Source: CAZNPL01 sp964574815
Lineage (GTDB): Bacteria; Planctomycetota; Phycisphaerae; UBA1845
DNA length: 64,000 nt
NCBI GenBank assembly: GCA_964574815.1
Contig: CAZNPL010000019.1
Coordinates: 49,451 to 113,450 of the forward strand
Reading direction: 5' to 3'
A model generated the notes under the pieces. The model saw nothing but the letters and a program-made list of their open reading frames with translations. It had not been told where the DNA came from and ran no database searches. This document shows positions 1 through 10,435 of the stretch, piece after piece. Positions within the stretch are counted from its first letter, which is position 1; the number at the start of each line of letters is the position of its first letter. A program made the translations under genes and the position numbers.

Positions 1-9
1 GCACGCCGG

Positions 10-24
10 CGTCCCTTCGGGACG
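10..24. repeat. short GC hairpin at window edge
   Basis: CGTCCC and GGGACG form a perfect 6-bp stem closed by a UUC loop. It may be the end of a terminator for a gene left of the window, but no T-tract follows. The remainder of 1-142 is the leader of the pseudopilin-like gene and ends in GGAGG eight bases before its start codon. Confidence 0.3.
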
Positions 25-142
25 TTCTGAGCAAAACCTGGAGCTCACCATCATCTATAAGGTTGTTTTGCGCGGGTGTGTCGGGCGCTCGTGCGCCCTC
101 CCGCGCAGGTACATCATTCATCATAGTCTGGAGGTATGAGTC

Positions 143-1213
143 ATGTGTACGGTACTGTGTCGAGGGCGGCCGCGCCGCCCGAACGTAAGGCGGCGTACGG
201 CCTTCACGCTCATCGAGCTGCTGGTCGTGGTCTCCATTATCGCCTTGCTGATCAGCCTTCTTCTTCCTTCACTGAAGAAGGCGCGCGAGCAGGCCAAACG
301 AGCCGCCTGCAGCGCCAACCTGAAGGGCATCGCGACCGCCGGGCAGACCTACGCGGCCGGCGACAAGAGCGAGATGTCCTTCCCCACGCATCCGCTCATG
401 GGACAGGCGTGCGGAGCGATGGGCGAGTACGAGTGGGGCGGCAAGTCCGGAAAGGGCGAGCCGGAACAGGGCCGCAGCCCCGTCACGTCCAAGTGGGGGA
501 CGATGATGGGGCGGGGGCCGGCGACGCGCCGCCTGAACCCGGTCATCTACAAGGGCGGTTTCACTGATTACCAGCGCGATCCGGGTCCGAACCAGATCAA
601 CTGGAAGAACGACATGGCGCTGGATGTGCCGATCTTCAAGTGCCCGTCCGACCGCGGCTACACCGGGCATCACTACGCGGCATGGCTGAACTCGCGGCTT
701 TCCTCGTACGATCACTACGGGAACAGCTACTCGGCGAGCACGTTGTGGGTCGGTGTCCCCGGCGCCGACTGCAAACTGGAGAGCAACTCGGCATTCCTGA
801 AACCGATCTCACGCGTGCCCAATCCCGCAAACACGATTTACTTTATTGAAAACTGCGGGCGATTCGGCTACCGCATGAACTACGGCATCGACGGATGCGA
901 ATCGCTGTCAGGCGAGACGCCCCACGATGTCGACACCGTCATCAAAGGCTGGCACGGACGTCCCTGGACGTTCGAGGCCGCCTTCGTGGACGGGCATGCG
1001 GCCTCGATCGTGATGGAAGGTCACCAGCATCCCCAGCCGCGGCAGCCCAAATACCCAGATTGCCGCAGCAGCGATATCGGCGACTGCCACGATCACTGGC
1101 ACTGCGTCATCATCCGCGGGCCGGGCTGGCAGATCGATACGTTGCCTGCACCGCCGGTGCCAACGCCGTTCGCGTGTACGGGGAACTGTGTCGTCGTGAA
1201 CCCGGTTCAATAG
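143..1213 (+). CDS. type II secretion pseudopilin-like protein (prepilin N-terminal domain)
   Basis: The protein has 356 residues. Its N-terminus is a class III prepilin signal: a basic leader of about 20 residues, then FTLIELL with the conserved Glu at position +5 of the mature protein (residue 25), then a hydrophobic helix to about residue 42 and the LPSLKKAREQAKR stretch. The residue before the cleavage site is Ala rather than the usual Gly. The globular part ends with an AAFVDGHA motif, as in the large planctomycete group of pseudopilin-like proteins with a DG-containing C-terminal motif. GGAGG lies 8 bases before the ATG. It is expected to be processed by a prepilin peptidase and held in the inner membrane; its cargo or role is unknown. 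No secretion ATPase or peptidase is nearby. The family call is firm and the function is not. Confidence 0.88.
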   Translation: MCTVLCRGRPRRPNVRRRTAFTLIELLVVVSIIALLISLLLPSLKKAREQAKRAACSANLKGIATAGQTYAAGDKSEMSFPTHPLMGQACGAMGEYEWGGKSGKGEPEQGRSPVTSKWGTMMGRGPATRRLNPVIYKGGFTDYQRDPGPNQINWKNDMALDVPIFKCPSDRGYTGHHYAAWLNSRLSSYDHYGNSYSASTLWVGVPGADCKLESNSAFLKPISRVPNPANTIYFIENCGRFGYRMNYGIDGCESLSGETPHDVDTVIKGWHGRPWTFEAAFVDGHAASIVMEGHQHPQPRQPKYPDCRSSDIGDCHDHWHCVIIRGPGWQIDTLPAPPVPTPFACTGNCVVVNPVQ

Positions 1214-1256
1214 GAATGGACGCCGGCCTGTGATCGGCCTGCGGCTTGAGAAACGA

Positions 1257-1290
1257 GCCCCGCTCGCCCGTCTGAACGGGAGAGCGGGGC
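1257..1290. terminator. bidirectional hairpin terminator between convergent genes
   Basis: GCCCCGCTC pairs with GAGCGGGGC, and an inner CCCGT pairs with ACGGG around a CTGA loop. It lies between the convergent pseudopilin-like gene and fusA. The T-tracts are weak on both sides (TTGCC on plus, TCGTTTCTC on minus). Confidence 0.55.
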
Positions 1291-1316
1291 TTGCCACTTG
1301 CCTGCCGGCGAACGCG

Positions 1317-3410
<2,094 letters not shown>

Positions 3411-3780
3411 AACGCTTCAGCCAATGTTGCTCTGTGCGAAACCCGCTTATCGTCCCGCTTGTTTTCAGTACACTTTCCCAGTGGCCGACGCTCGGGCCGT
3501 CTCTCGCCCGGCCACCGTCCTGTCCTCGACGTACCGCCACGCCCCCTCGAATCTCAAATCGCGGGCGCGTGCGTCGATCCCGGTTCTTGTCAGGGTTTAT
3601 GGTCGACCGGCGAGCCAAGCGGCGCTGACGCTCCACGCCAGCCGGTCGTCTCCCGGAGGGATTCAATGGTTTCCCTGCGGAGATACTACCGAAACCAACG
3701 GACGAAATCCACCGCGGAGACGTGAAAAATGCGCTAAATCCTCGGTGCTGCCGCGATGAATCAACTGACGGCGGATGGAC
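3411..3780. other. intergenic region, nothing assigned
   Basis: This 370-bp stretch lies upstream of fusA and downstream of the epimerase gene, both on minus. It must carry the fusA promoter. I see no convincing promoter, RNA gene or coding frame; the short open frames across it have no recognisable protein features. Confidence 0.4.
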
Positions 3781-4770
3781 TCATACCCGATATCGCTCCG
3801 GGGTAAACCAGTGCGGGTTCTCACGCACGAATGCGATGGTCCGGTCCAGCCCCTCGTCAAGGTCAACCGTCGGCGACCAGCCGAGCAACTCCCGGGCCAG
3901 GGTGTTGTCGCAGAGCAGCTCGCAGACCTCGCTGCGGCAAGGCCTTCGACGGTCATTCTCGGTCGTGACCTGCGCGCCGCCCGTTTTGCGGCAGATGCGG
4001 GCGGCCAGGTCACCTATCGAGATGGAACGGCCGCTGCCTATGTTGATAGTACGCCCGATAGCCTGATCGCAAAGGGCGGCCCGGACGAAACCCTCCGCCG
4101 TGTCGGTCACGAAGGTGAAATCGCGCTTCGGCGAGGCGTCACCAATCCGGACCGGATCGATGCCGGCCACGCTCTGGGCGACGATCGTCGGGATGACGGC
4201 CCGATCCGACTGGCGCGGCCCGAAGACATTGAAGGGGCGTACGGTGGTGACAGGCAAGTCGAAACTGCGGCCGAAGCTCTCGACGAGCTTGTCCGCGCCG
4301 ATTTTCGCCGCAGCGTAGGGGGACTGACCGACGAGCGGGTGCAACTCGTCGATCGGAAGACGCTGAGCGGAACCGTAGACCTCGGAAGTCGAGGTGTGAA
4401 TGACGCGCTCCACGCCACAGCTTCGCGCGGCCTGAAGAACGTTCAACGTACCCTGGATGTTCGTCCTGATGTATGACTCGGGGGCGATATAGGAGTACGG
4501 GATGCCGATCAACGCGGCCAGGTGAAAAACCACCGAGACGCCCTCCGTCACTTGCATGACGGAATCCCGATCGCAAACGTCGCCCCAGACCAGGTCGATC
4601 CGATCGCGGATGGCCCGATCAACACACGCCAGATTCCCCACATCGGGCCGGCTCTTGTAGTTGGCCAGCACGCGTACGCGACATCCTTCGGTGACGAGTC
4701 GCTCGACCAGATGCGAGCCGATGAATCCCGTGCCACCGGTCACCAAAACGGACGTTCCGGGTAGTTCCAT
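3781..4770 (-). CDS. NAD-dependent epimerase/dehydratase (extended SDR, sugar-nucleotide)
   Basis: The protein has 329 residues from the ATG at 4770. A longer frame upstream overlaps the preceding gene and lacks family similarity. The N-terminal Rossmann motif is TGGTGFIGS (11-19). The catalytic triad of extended short-chain dehydrogenases is visible: Ser/Thr in HTSTSEVYG (around 127), Tyr152 and Lys156 in PYAAAK. The sequence resembles UDP-glucose 4-epimerase and GDP-mannose or dTDP-glucose dehydratases. It lies 26 bases after the nucleotidyltransferase gene, so the two probably make and then modify one activated sugar for surface glycans or protein glycosylation. The exact substrate cannot be read from the sequence. 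Confidence 0.9.
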   Translation of the reverse strand: MELPGTSVLVTGGTGFIGSHLVERLVTEGCRVRVLANYKSRPDVGNLACVDRAIRDRIDLVWGDVCDRDSVMQVTEGVSVVFHLAALIGIPYSYIAPESYIRTNIQGTLNVLQAARSCGVERVIHTSTSEVYGSAQRLPIDELHPLVGQSPYAAAKIGADKLVESFGRSFDLPVTTVRPFNVFGPRQSDRAVIPTIVAQSVAGIDPVRIGDASPKRDFTFVTDTAEGFVRAALCDQAIGRTINIGSGRSISIGDLAARICRKTGGAQVTTENDRRRPCRSEVCELLCDNTLARELLGWSPTVDLDEGLDRTIAFVRENPHWFTPERYRV

Positions 4771-4796
4771 GGTTGGACCGACTCGTGCCGATCGCC

Positions 4797-5543
4797 TTAT
4801 GCCACGCCCGCCAGCCCGCCCCCGGCCGGCAGGAAGGCTTGTCGCCGCTCGGCGAAGGCAACGTTGGCCTCCTCCAGATCCTCGGCATTCCCGATGTCGT
4901 ACCACTCGCCACGGTGCGGAAACGTCCGCACCGGAACGCCTTTTTCCAGAAGCCCGAGTACCAGTTCATCCATGCCGAACGGACGATCCGACGGAATATG
5001 CCGGAGAATGGAACGGCTCATGGCGTAGATGCCGCTGGAGATCCAGAAGTTGACGACCGGTTTCTCCTGGAAGCCCGCGATCGTGCCGTCCGCCGCAGCC
5101 TCGATCACCCCGTCACCCAGATGCACCGAACGCCGGCACGTGCCGACCGTCAGAACGCCGCCCGACGCAACGTGATCCTCCAGGAAAAAACGGTAGGCAA
5201 AATCGGTCAGCAGATCCCCGTTCATGACAATGAAGTGGTCGGGCAGTCGGTCAACCACCAGGCGCAACGGCCCGACCGTCCCGAGCGCGCGGTCCTCCTT
5301 GCTGTACTCGATGCTGACACCAAAACGGCCCCCGTCACCGAAGTACGAGCGAAGCAGATGTTCGTGGTGGTTGACTGCGAGTATCAGCCGTTTGAAACGC
5401 GCGTTGCGCAGTTGCTGGATAACCACCTCGAGGATCGGGATGTCGCCCACCGGAATCAGGGGTTTCGGCAGGACCGACGTGTACGGCTTGAGCCGTTTGC
5501 CCTGACCGCCCGCCAGCACCACCACGCAGTCATGGCCGTCCAT
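4797..5543 (-). CDS. sugar-1-phosphate nucleotidyltransferase
   Basis: The protein has 248 residues and the nucleotidyltransferase fold signature near the N-terminus: LAGGQGKRLKP (10-20), followed by LPKPLIPVGD with the conserved Lys. The metal-binding Asp is in MNGD (107-110). It belongs with the mannose-1-phosphate guanylyltransferase and glucose-1-phosphate nucleotidyltransferase family. It is short (about 250 residues), without the C-terminal left-handed helix or cupin domain seen in longer members. It precedes the epimerase gene in a likely two-gene operon and should supply its NDP-sugar substrate. Base and sugar specificity are not determined. Confidence 0.9.
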   Translation of the reverse strand: MDGHDCVVVLAGGQGKRLKPYTSVLPKPLIPVGDIPILEVVIQQLRNARFKRLILAVNHHEHLLRSYFGDGGRFGVSIEYSKEDRALGTVGPLRLVVDRLPDHFIVMNGDLLTDFAYRFFLEDHVASGGVLTVGTCRRSVHLGDGVIEAAADGTIAGFQEKPVVNFWISSGIYAMSRSILRHIPSDRPFGMDELVLGLLEKGVPVRTFPHRGEWYDIGNAEDLEEANVAFAERRQAFLPAGGGLAGVA

Positions 5544-5791
5544 AACCAGAATCCCGTTTCCGCACTCAGCGTCCCGGCCGACCCCGACTGCGGACGCTCA
5601 CCTCAATAGTCGGTCAAAGGCGAATGCATCTGAAGCTATCGGACCGGACCCCTTGCGGCCATGTGCCCGGCCGTACGCCATGGGCAATGACTGCCGCGAT
5701 CGGCGGCGGAGCCCGCCCGTGCATTGATCCGGAGAGCCGGCGACACAGGCAGGCCTCCAGGCTTAAACAGATCGCTGGACCCGAGCATCAA

Positions 5792-8700
5792 TTATGAGGT
5801 GTTCAAATGCCCGTCGATTCTGGACCGCTCTTCGGCGTTGAGGACATCGTGCGCGCGGTCGATGTCGCGGGCGGCCCTCAATCGCTCCAGAGCCTCCTCG
5901 GGTTCGCCGTTAAGCACAAGGGCCTCTGAGAGGTGCATCAACGCCCGTGCGTGGGTAGCGTGAATGTTGTTGATTTCGGCCAGGGTCGCGGCCATTTTCA
6001 GATCGGAAACGGCCTCGGCAATGCGGCCCAGCTTCGTCAGGACCACTCCCCGCGTATCACGCATGTGGGCATCGTCCTGATGGAGTTGGACCCCACGATC
6101 GGCCAGTGTAATGGCGCTTTCCGGATCGTTGAGATCGACGGCGAGAATCCAGGCCAGGTCGTTGAGCGCCTGATCATGGTCGGGGTCGATATCGAGAATT
6201 TGCCGATACGCTGCGCAAGCGCCTTCGAGATCGCCCAGAACGTATGTGACCTGTGCAAGCGCGAGGTGCGCATCGACCCGCTCCGGCCGCATCTTCACGA
6301 CATCCTCGAGGTGCGCCCGCGCCTGTCGTTGCAGATCGAGGTCGTCCGATCGAATCAGGAGCGTGGCGCCGACGACGACCGTTTCCATTTCGTCGGGATG
6401 CTGGTCGCGCCACTGAGACAGAAGCGGAGGAATGCGGCCGAAAAGCCCTCCAGCCGCAAGGCATCGAAGCCGCGTGCGAATGATCTCAGGTGCGCCGGGA
6501 CGCAACTGTTCAGCCTGCTGAATCCAACGTTCATAGGCCTCACGGTCGCCCTGCCGACAGCAAAGCTCCGCCAGCGCAAGGATCACATCGGACGCGGCGC
6601 CGCCGGCGCCGGTTTGCACAAACTCGGACAAGTACTCGATGGCCTGGTCCGCCTCACCCCGCGTCTCCAACACGGCGGCCCGTTTCAACTGAAGACTCGG
6701 ATCGCCAGGCGCCAGGACCAGGGCTTCGTTGATCATGTTGAGCGCCGTGTCGGGATCGCGGCTGACAAACGCCACATCCGCCAGCAGCCCGTACGCATCG
6801 GCGCGGCCCGGATCGCGGGCCAGAACCACCTCGGCGATCTCCCGGGCTCGGGACAAGTCACCTCTGGCTCGCTCCAGTTCGGCCTGGGCCATCAGCAGGT
6901 CGGGGTTTCCGGGGTTATAGCCCAGCGCCCGGCGGGCCGCATCGGCGGCCGCGTCGAGATCGCCCTCCGAAGCTTCCAGCCGGATGAGCACGAGTTGAGT
7001 GGTCACGGCGCGGCTGTCCAACTGCACAGCGCGACTCAGCAACCGCCGAGCCTCACTCACCGCTTCCTGACCGTGGTCGCGCAAAAGCACCCGTGCCCGA
7101 ACCGTGAGAAGATCGGCGTCATCCGGATTGTTCGCCAGAAGGTCCTCGAGCATCTCGCGCCCGCTGGCACGGCGCTGCTCATCCTCTTCAGCGAGCAATG
7201 CTTTCATCAGCATCCTGCGGGTTGACGCCCGATCCGGATCGACGTCCACCCCCTTTTTCCAAGCGGCAATCGCATCATCAACGCGATCGCGAGACATGTA
7301 AAAGCGGCCCAGCAGTTCGTAGCCCGCTGCCGCATCATCCAGCCCAATGAGGCGACGGTAGTCATGCTCGGCAAGTTCGAATCGCCCTTGAAGCGCGTGG
7401 AACCGCGCGCGAAGTAGAATCGCGGCGAAATCGCCCCGCCTGGCAACCTGCTCGTCCAGGACGCGCTTCGCCTCCTCGTCCTCGCCCTCCGATCGCAGGA
7501 TGAGCGCGCGCACCGCGTGCACGACCAGCGCGTCAGGATCGATCTGAGACGCCTCGTCCAGAAAGCGGAAAGCCTCAGATGCGTTACGCTGCTCGAGGTA
7601 CAACAGCCGCGCCAGCAGAATGCGGGCCTCGGCGTTGGCTGGATCCGAAGCGACCAGCGCCCGGAGCTCTCCGATAGCCGTGGCGAACTCGCCCGTCGCC
7701 GTCGCAATATCAACGCGGTGGCCGGTCAACCCGGGCAGATCTGACGGGAGCCGATCGAGAATCTCCTTGGCCTCGGTTAGACGGTTGTGCCGCTCCAGCA
7801 ATCTAAGCAGCCGATCCACAACCGCAATGGCGTCCGGGCGCACTTCCAGGAGTCGGCGATATATCTCTTCAGCTCGGCCCAGGTCATTCAGACGCTCGTA
7901 CATGCGGCCTAGAATGAGAACCGGCCGGCTCCACTCCGGATCGACTTCAATGCAATGCGTCAGGACTTCAACCACATCGTTCTCGCGCGCCCGCCAGCCA
8001 TCGCCGGCCAGCCAGACTCTCGCCTGATGGAGGCGCCAATGGATGCCGGACCGGGCGCCCTCGATGGCCTTCAACTCGTCAACCAGCGGCTGGGCCGCAG
8101 CCGGGTCGCGATAGAGCTCGGGCAGCTCCAGGAGGGCAAGTCGAGAGTGAATGTCGCTCGGTTCCAGGTCGGCGATCGCCACCAGCTTGGCGATGGCCTT
8201 TTCACGTTCTTCGAGTCGCAGATGGAGGCGCGCCCGCGCCATCGCAATATCGTGATGTTGCTGTTGTCCGCTGACGGCCTGCTCGGCCGCATCCAGCGTC
8301 GCTCGAGCCTCCTCCGGACGACCCGCCGACAGCAGGAACTCCGCAAGCAGGATCCAGGGGCGCGCCGACTCCCGATGCCGCTCCGCCGCCGCCCGACAAA
8401 CCTCAATCGCTTCCTCCAACCGTTTCAATCGTTGAAGAAGTTGAGCCAGTTGGATGGCCGGATCGAGTGAGTCGGAGCACTCCTCGATCGCCATCTCGAG
8501 TTCGCTTACGGCGTCTTCAGCACGGCCCTCGTACTCGGCAAGGGCGGCCAGCAGCATGCGCACGGCGGACGAATCCGGATGGCTGTTGCGAAGCTCGGTC
8601 AACTGGGTGTGCAGACGCTCGATGACTTCAGGATGCGAGACGTCGTTGCTGATGCCGCGAATGGACGACTCGATTCTGAGGAGGTTGGATTCAAACTCGT

Positions 8701-10141
8701 CGCGCCCCAACGTCCGCGCATGCTGCAGTGCTTCGCCCCACCGCCGTTCCCGGAGATACTGCTTGACGAGCTGGATTTTGGCGGACTCCTCATCCGGCCT
8801 CATTTGCACGCATCGCTCCAGGCTTCGAATCGCCCGCCGTGATTGACCCGTGACCACGTAGCATTGCGCGAGCAGTCTCCTGGCCGCGTAGCGTTCCGGG
8901 GAGCGGGCCACGAGAGGTTCCAGCTCGTTGATAGCCTCGTAAGGCTTGTTCCGGGCGTACTTAATCCGGGCGGCGAACATCGCCAGTACGTCGTCGCTTT
9001 GCGTAGAACCTTCAGCAACCCCCGTAATGACCTTTCGATACTCAGCGAGAATCTGATCGGCCTTGTCGGGCTTGCCGGCTTCGAGATAAAGGTCCATCGC
9101 GGTCTCGAGATAGGCGGATCGATAACCTCCGCTCAATACGGCCAGCCCGTCATCAGCCGCCCGCTCCATTTCCACCCTCGATCGACGTTGACTGGCGACC
9201 GAGGCGTTGATCAGATGCCACTCAAGCAGGAACTTGTCTGGATCGAGTCCGTGGCCCACGAGCGTTTCGACGCCGGTGTCCGATACGCGCGCCAGAGCTG
9301 CCGCGGCTCGGTCGGGTTCACCGGCGGCCGCCCATTCGTTGGCCAGGTCGAGGACCACCTGCGGCAGATCCGTATGCAGCGTGTCGGCCGCCTCGAGATC
9401 GGCGCGAGCGAGACCGGGGTTCGGCTCTTTCCTCCCTGAAAGCGAGTCACGATGAAATCGGGCCCGCTGCGTATGCGCCAGGACCGAGTCGGGGTTTCTT
9501 TCGACACACAGATCGAGCAACCCACGCACCTCTTCCACCGCCTCGCCCGATTCGTCAGAGCGAAGCAGCGCGTTGGCGTACAGGACGTAAGCCTCGACCG
9601 CCTCCGGGTGCTCGTCGAGCACGGGCGCGAGCAAAGCCGCCGCCTCTTCCGGTTTGTCCTCGCCCAGTAGCGCCCGGGCCAGGTCCGTCTTCGCGCTGAC
9701 ATCGTCGGGCGCGCCGTCCAGGCGATGCCGGCATACCCATTCGAGGTCCCTGAAATCCCTGCGCAGCAGAAACAATCTCGCCAGGCGGTCGCAGATCTCG
9801 TCGTCATGAGGACGATGACGTAGCAATCGCCGATAAGCGGCGATCGCGTAGCTCACGTGCTCCTGTGTGCGAGGGCGGATCGCCAGACGCGACGAGGCGT
9901 ATCGTTCGAGCATCTCGACGTCGTCGGGCCGGTGATTCAAATAGCGCTTGAGCTGGAGGCACGCTTCCTCGAGATCGCCCGCATCGAGAGCAGCTAGACC
10001 CGCCGCCCGCGCCTCTTTCGCCATCATTTCCCTGCGAACGTGCCGGGCGCCAAAAGCCCCGATCACGAGCAGCGCGAATACCGCAACAAGTATGACCAGG
10101 GCCTTGACGTTGACGCGACCCGCTCTGCGGCTCCGTGTCAT
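5792..10141 (-). CDS. very large membrane-anchored TPR repeat protein
   Basis: The protein has 1449 residues from the ATG at 10141, which has GGAG about 7 bases upstream; an in-frame upstream extension of 43 residues lacks a ribosome site. A short basic N-terminus is followed by one hydrophobic helix (about residues 12-30, rich in Val, Leu and Ala), a signal anchor. The rest is a continuous array of 34-residue TPR-like helical repeats with the typical Ala-rich, Arg/Glu-rich pattern. It has no cysteine-rich or enzymatic domain that I can see. It should be tethered to the inner membrane with the repeats outside, acting as a scaffold. It resembles TPR proteins linked to exopolysaccharide or exosortase systems, but none of those partners is here. 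It is downstream of secA on the same strand. Confidence 0.85.
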   Translation of the reverse strand: MTRSRRAGRVNVKALVILVAVFALLVIGAFGARHVRREMMAKEARAAGLAALDAGDLEEACLQLKRYLNHRPDDVEMLERYASSRLAIRPRTQEHVSYAIAAYRRLLRHRPHDDEICDRLARLFLLRRDFRDLEWVCRHRLDGAPDDVSAKTDLARALLGEDKPEEAAALLAPVLDEHPEAVEAYVLYANALLRSDESGEAVEEVRGLLDLCVERNPDSVLAHTQRARFHRDSLSGRKEPNPGLARADLEAADTLHTDLPQVVLDLANEWAAAGEPDRAAAALARVSDTGVETLVGHGLDPDKFLLEWHLINASVASQRRSRVEMERAADDGLAVLSGGYRSAYLETAMDLYLEAGKPDKADQILAEYRKVITGVAEGSTQSDDVLAMFAARIKYARNKPYEAINELEPLVARSPERYAARRLLAQCYVVTGQSRRAIRSLERCVQMRPDEESAKIQLVKQYLRERRWGEALQHARTLGRDEFESNLLRIESSIRGISNDVSHPEVIERLHTQLTELRNSHPDSSAVRMLLAALAEYEGRAEDAVSELEMAIEECSDSLDPAIQLAQLLQRLKRLEEAIEVCRAAAERHRESARPWILLAEFLLSAGRPEEARATLDAAEQAVSGQQQHHDIAMARARLHLRLEEREKAIAKLVAIADLEPSDIHSRLALLELPELYRDPAAAQPLVDELKAIEGARSGIHWRLHQARVWLAGDGWRARENDVVEVLTHCIEVDPEWSRPVLILGRMYERLNDLGRAEEIYRRLLEVRPDAIAVVDRLLRLLERHNRLTEAKEILDRLPSDLPGLTGHRVDIATATGEFATAIGELRALVASDPANAEARILLARLLYLEQRNASEAFRFLDEASQIDPDALVVHAVRALILRSEGEDEEAKRVLDEQVARRGDFAAILLRARFHALQGRFELAEHDYRRLIGLDDAAAGYELLGRFYMSRDRVDDAIAAWKKGVDVDPDRASTRRMLMKALLAEEDEQRRASGREMLEDLLANNPDDADLLTVRARVLLRDHGQEAVSEARRLLSRAVQLDSRAVTTQLVLIRLEASEGDLDAAADAARRALGYNPGNPDLLMAQAELERARGDLSRAREIAEVVLARDPGRADAYGLLADVAFVSRDPDTALNMINEALVLAPGDPSLQLKRAAVLETRGEADQAIEYLSEFVQTGAGGAASDVILALAELCCRQGDREAYERWIQQAEQLRPGAPEIIRTRLRCLAAGGLFGRIPPLLSQWRDQHPDEMETVVVGATLLIRSDDLDLQRQARAHLEDVVKMRPERVDAHLALAQVTYVLGDLEGACAAYRQILDIDPDHDQALNDLAWILAVDLNDPESAITLADRGVQLHQDDAHMRDTRGVVLTKLGRIAEAVSDLKMAATLAEINNIHATHARALMHLSEALVLNGEPEEALERLRAARDIDRAHDVLNAEERSRIDGHLNTS

Positions 10142-10435
10142 GATCAACTCCGCGTGCTTGAACCGGCGCGACAAGCCGTGTGCCGTCGTGCTGGCATTCG
10201 GTGACCGGCGAGCAGAGCGCCTCTCGGGTAGGCACGGCGGGCGGCGCCGCTCGGTCGGCCGTGTTCTCATATGCCTCCGAAACTATATCGGACAGTTGAG
10301 CTTTGGACGACCCCGTGTTCCGCTTTTGCAGCTGCCATGTTCGCTCGCACCCCGCGGCGGTCCCGTCGCTCTCGGCCCGCGCGGAGATCCCGTCCGATAT
10401 CCTGGATTCCCCTGATGAAGCAGAAGCCCCCGCAC

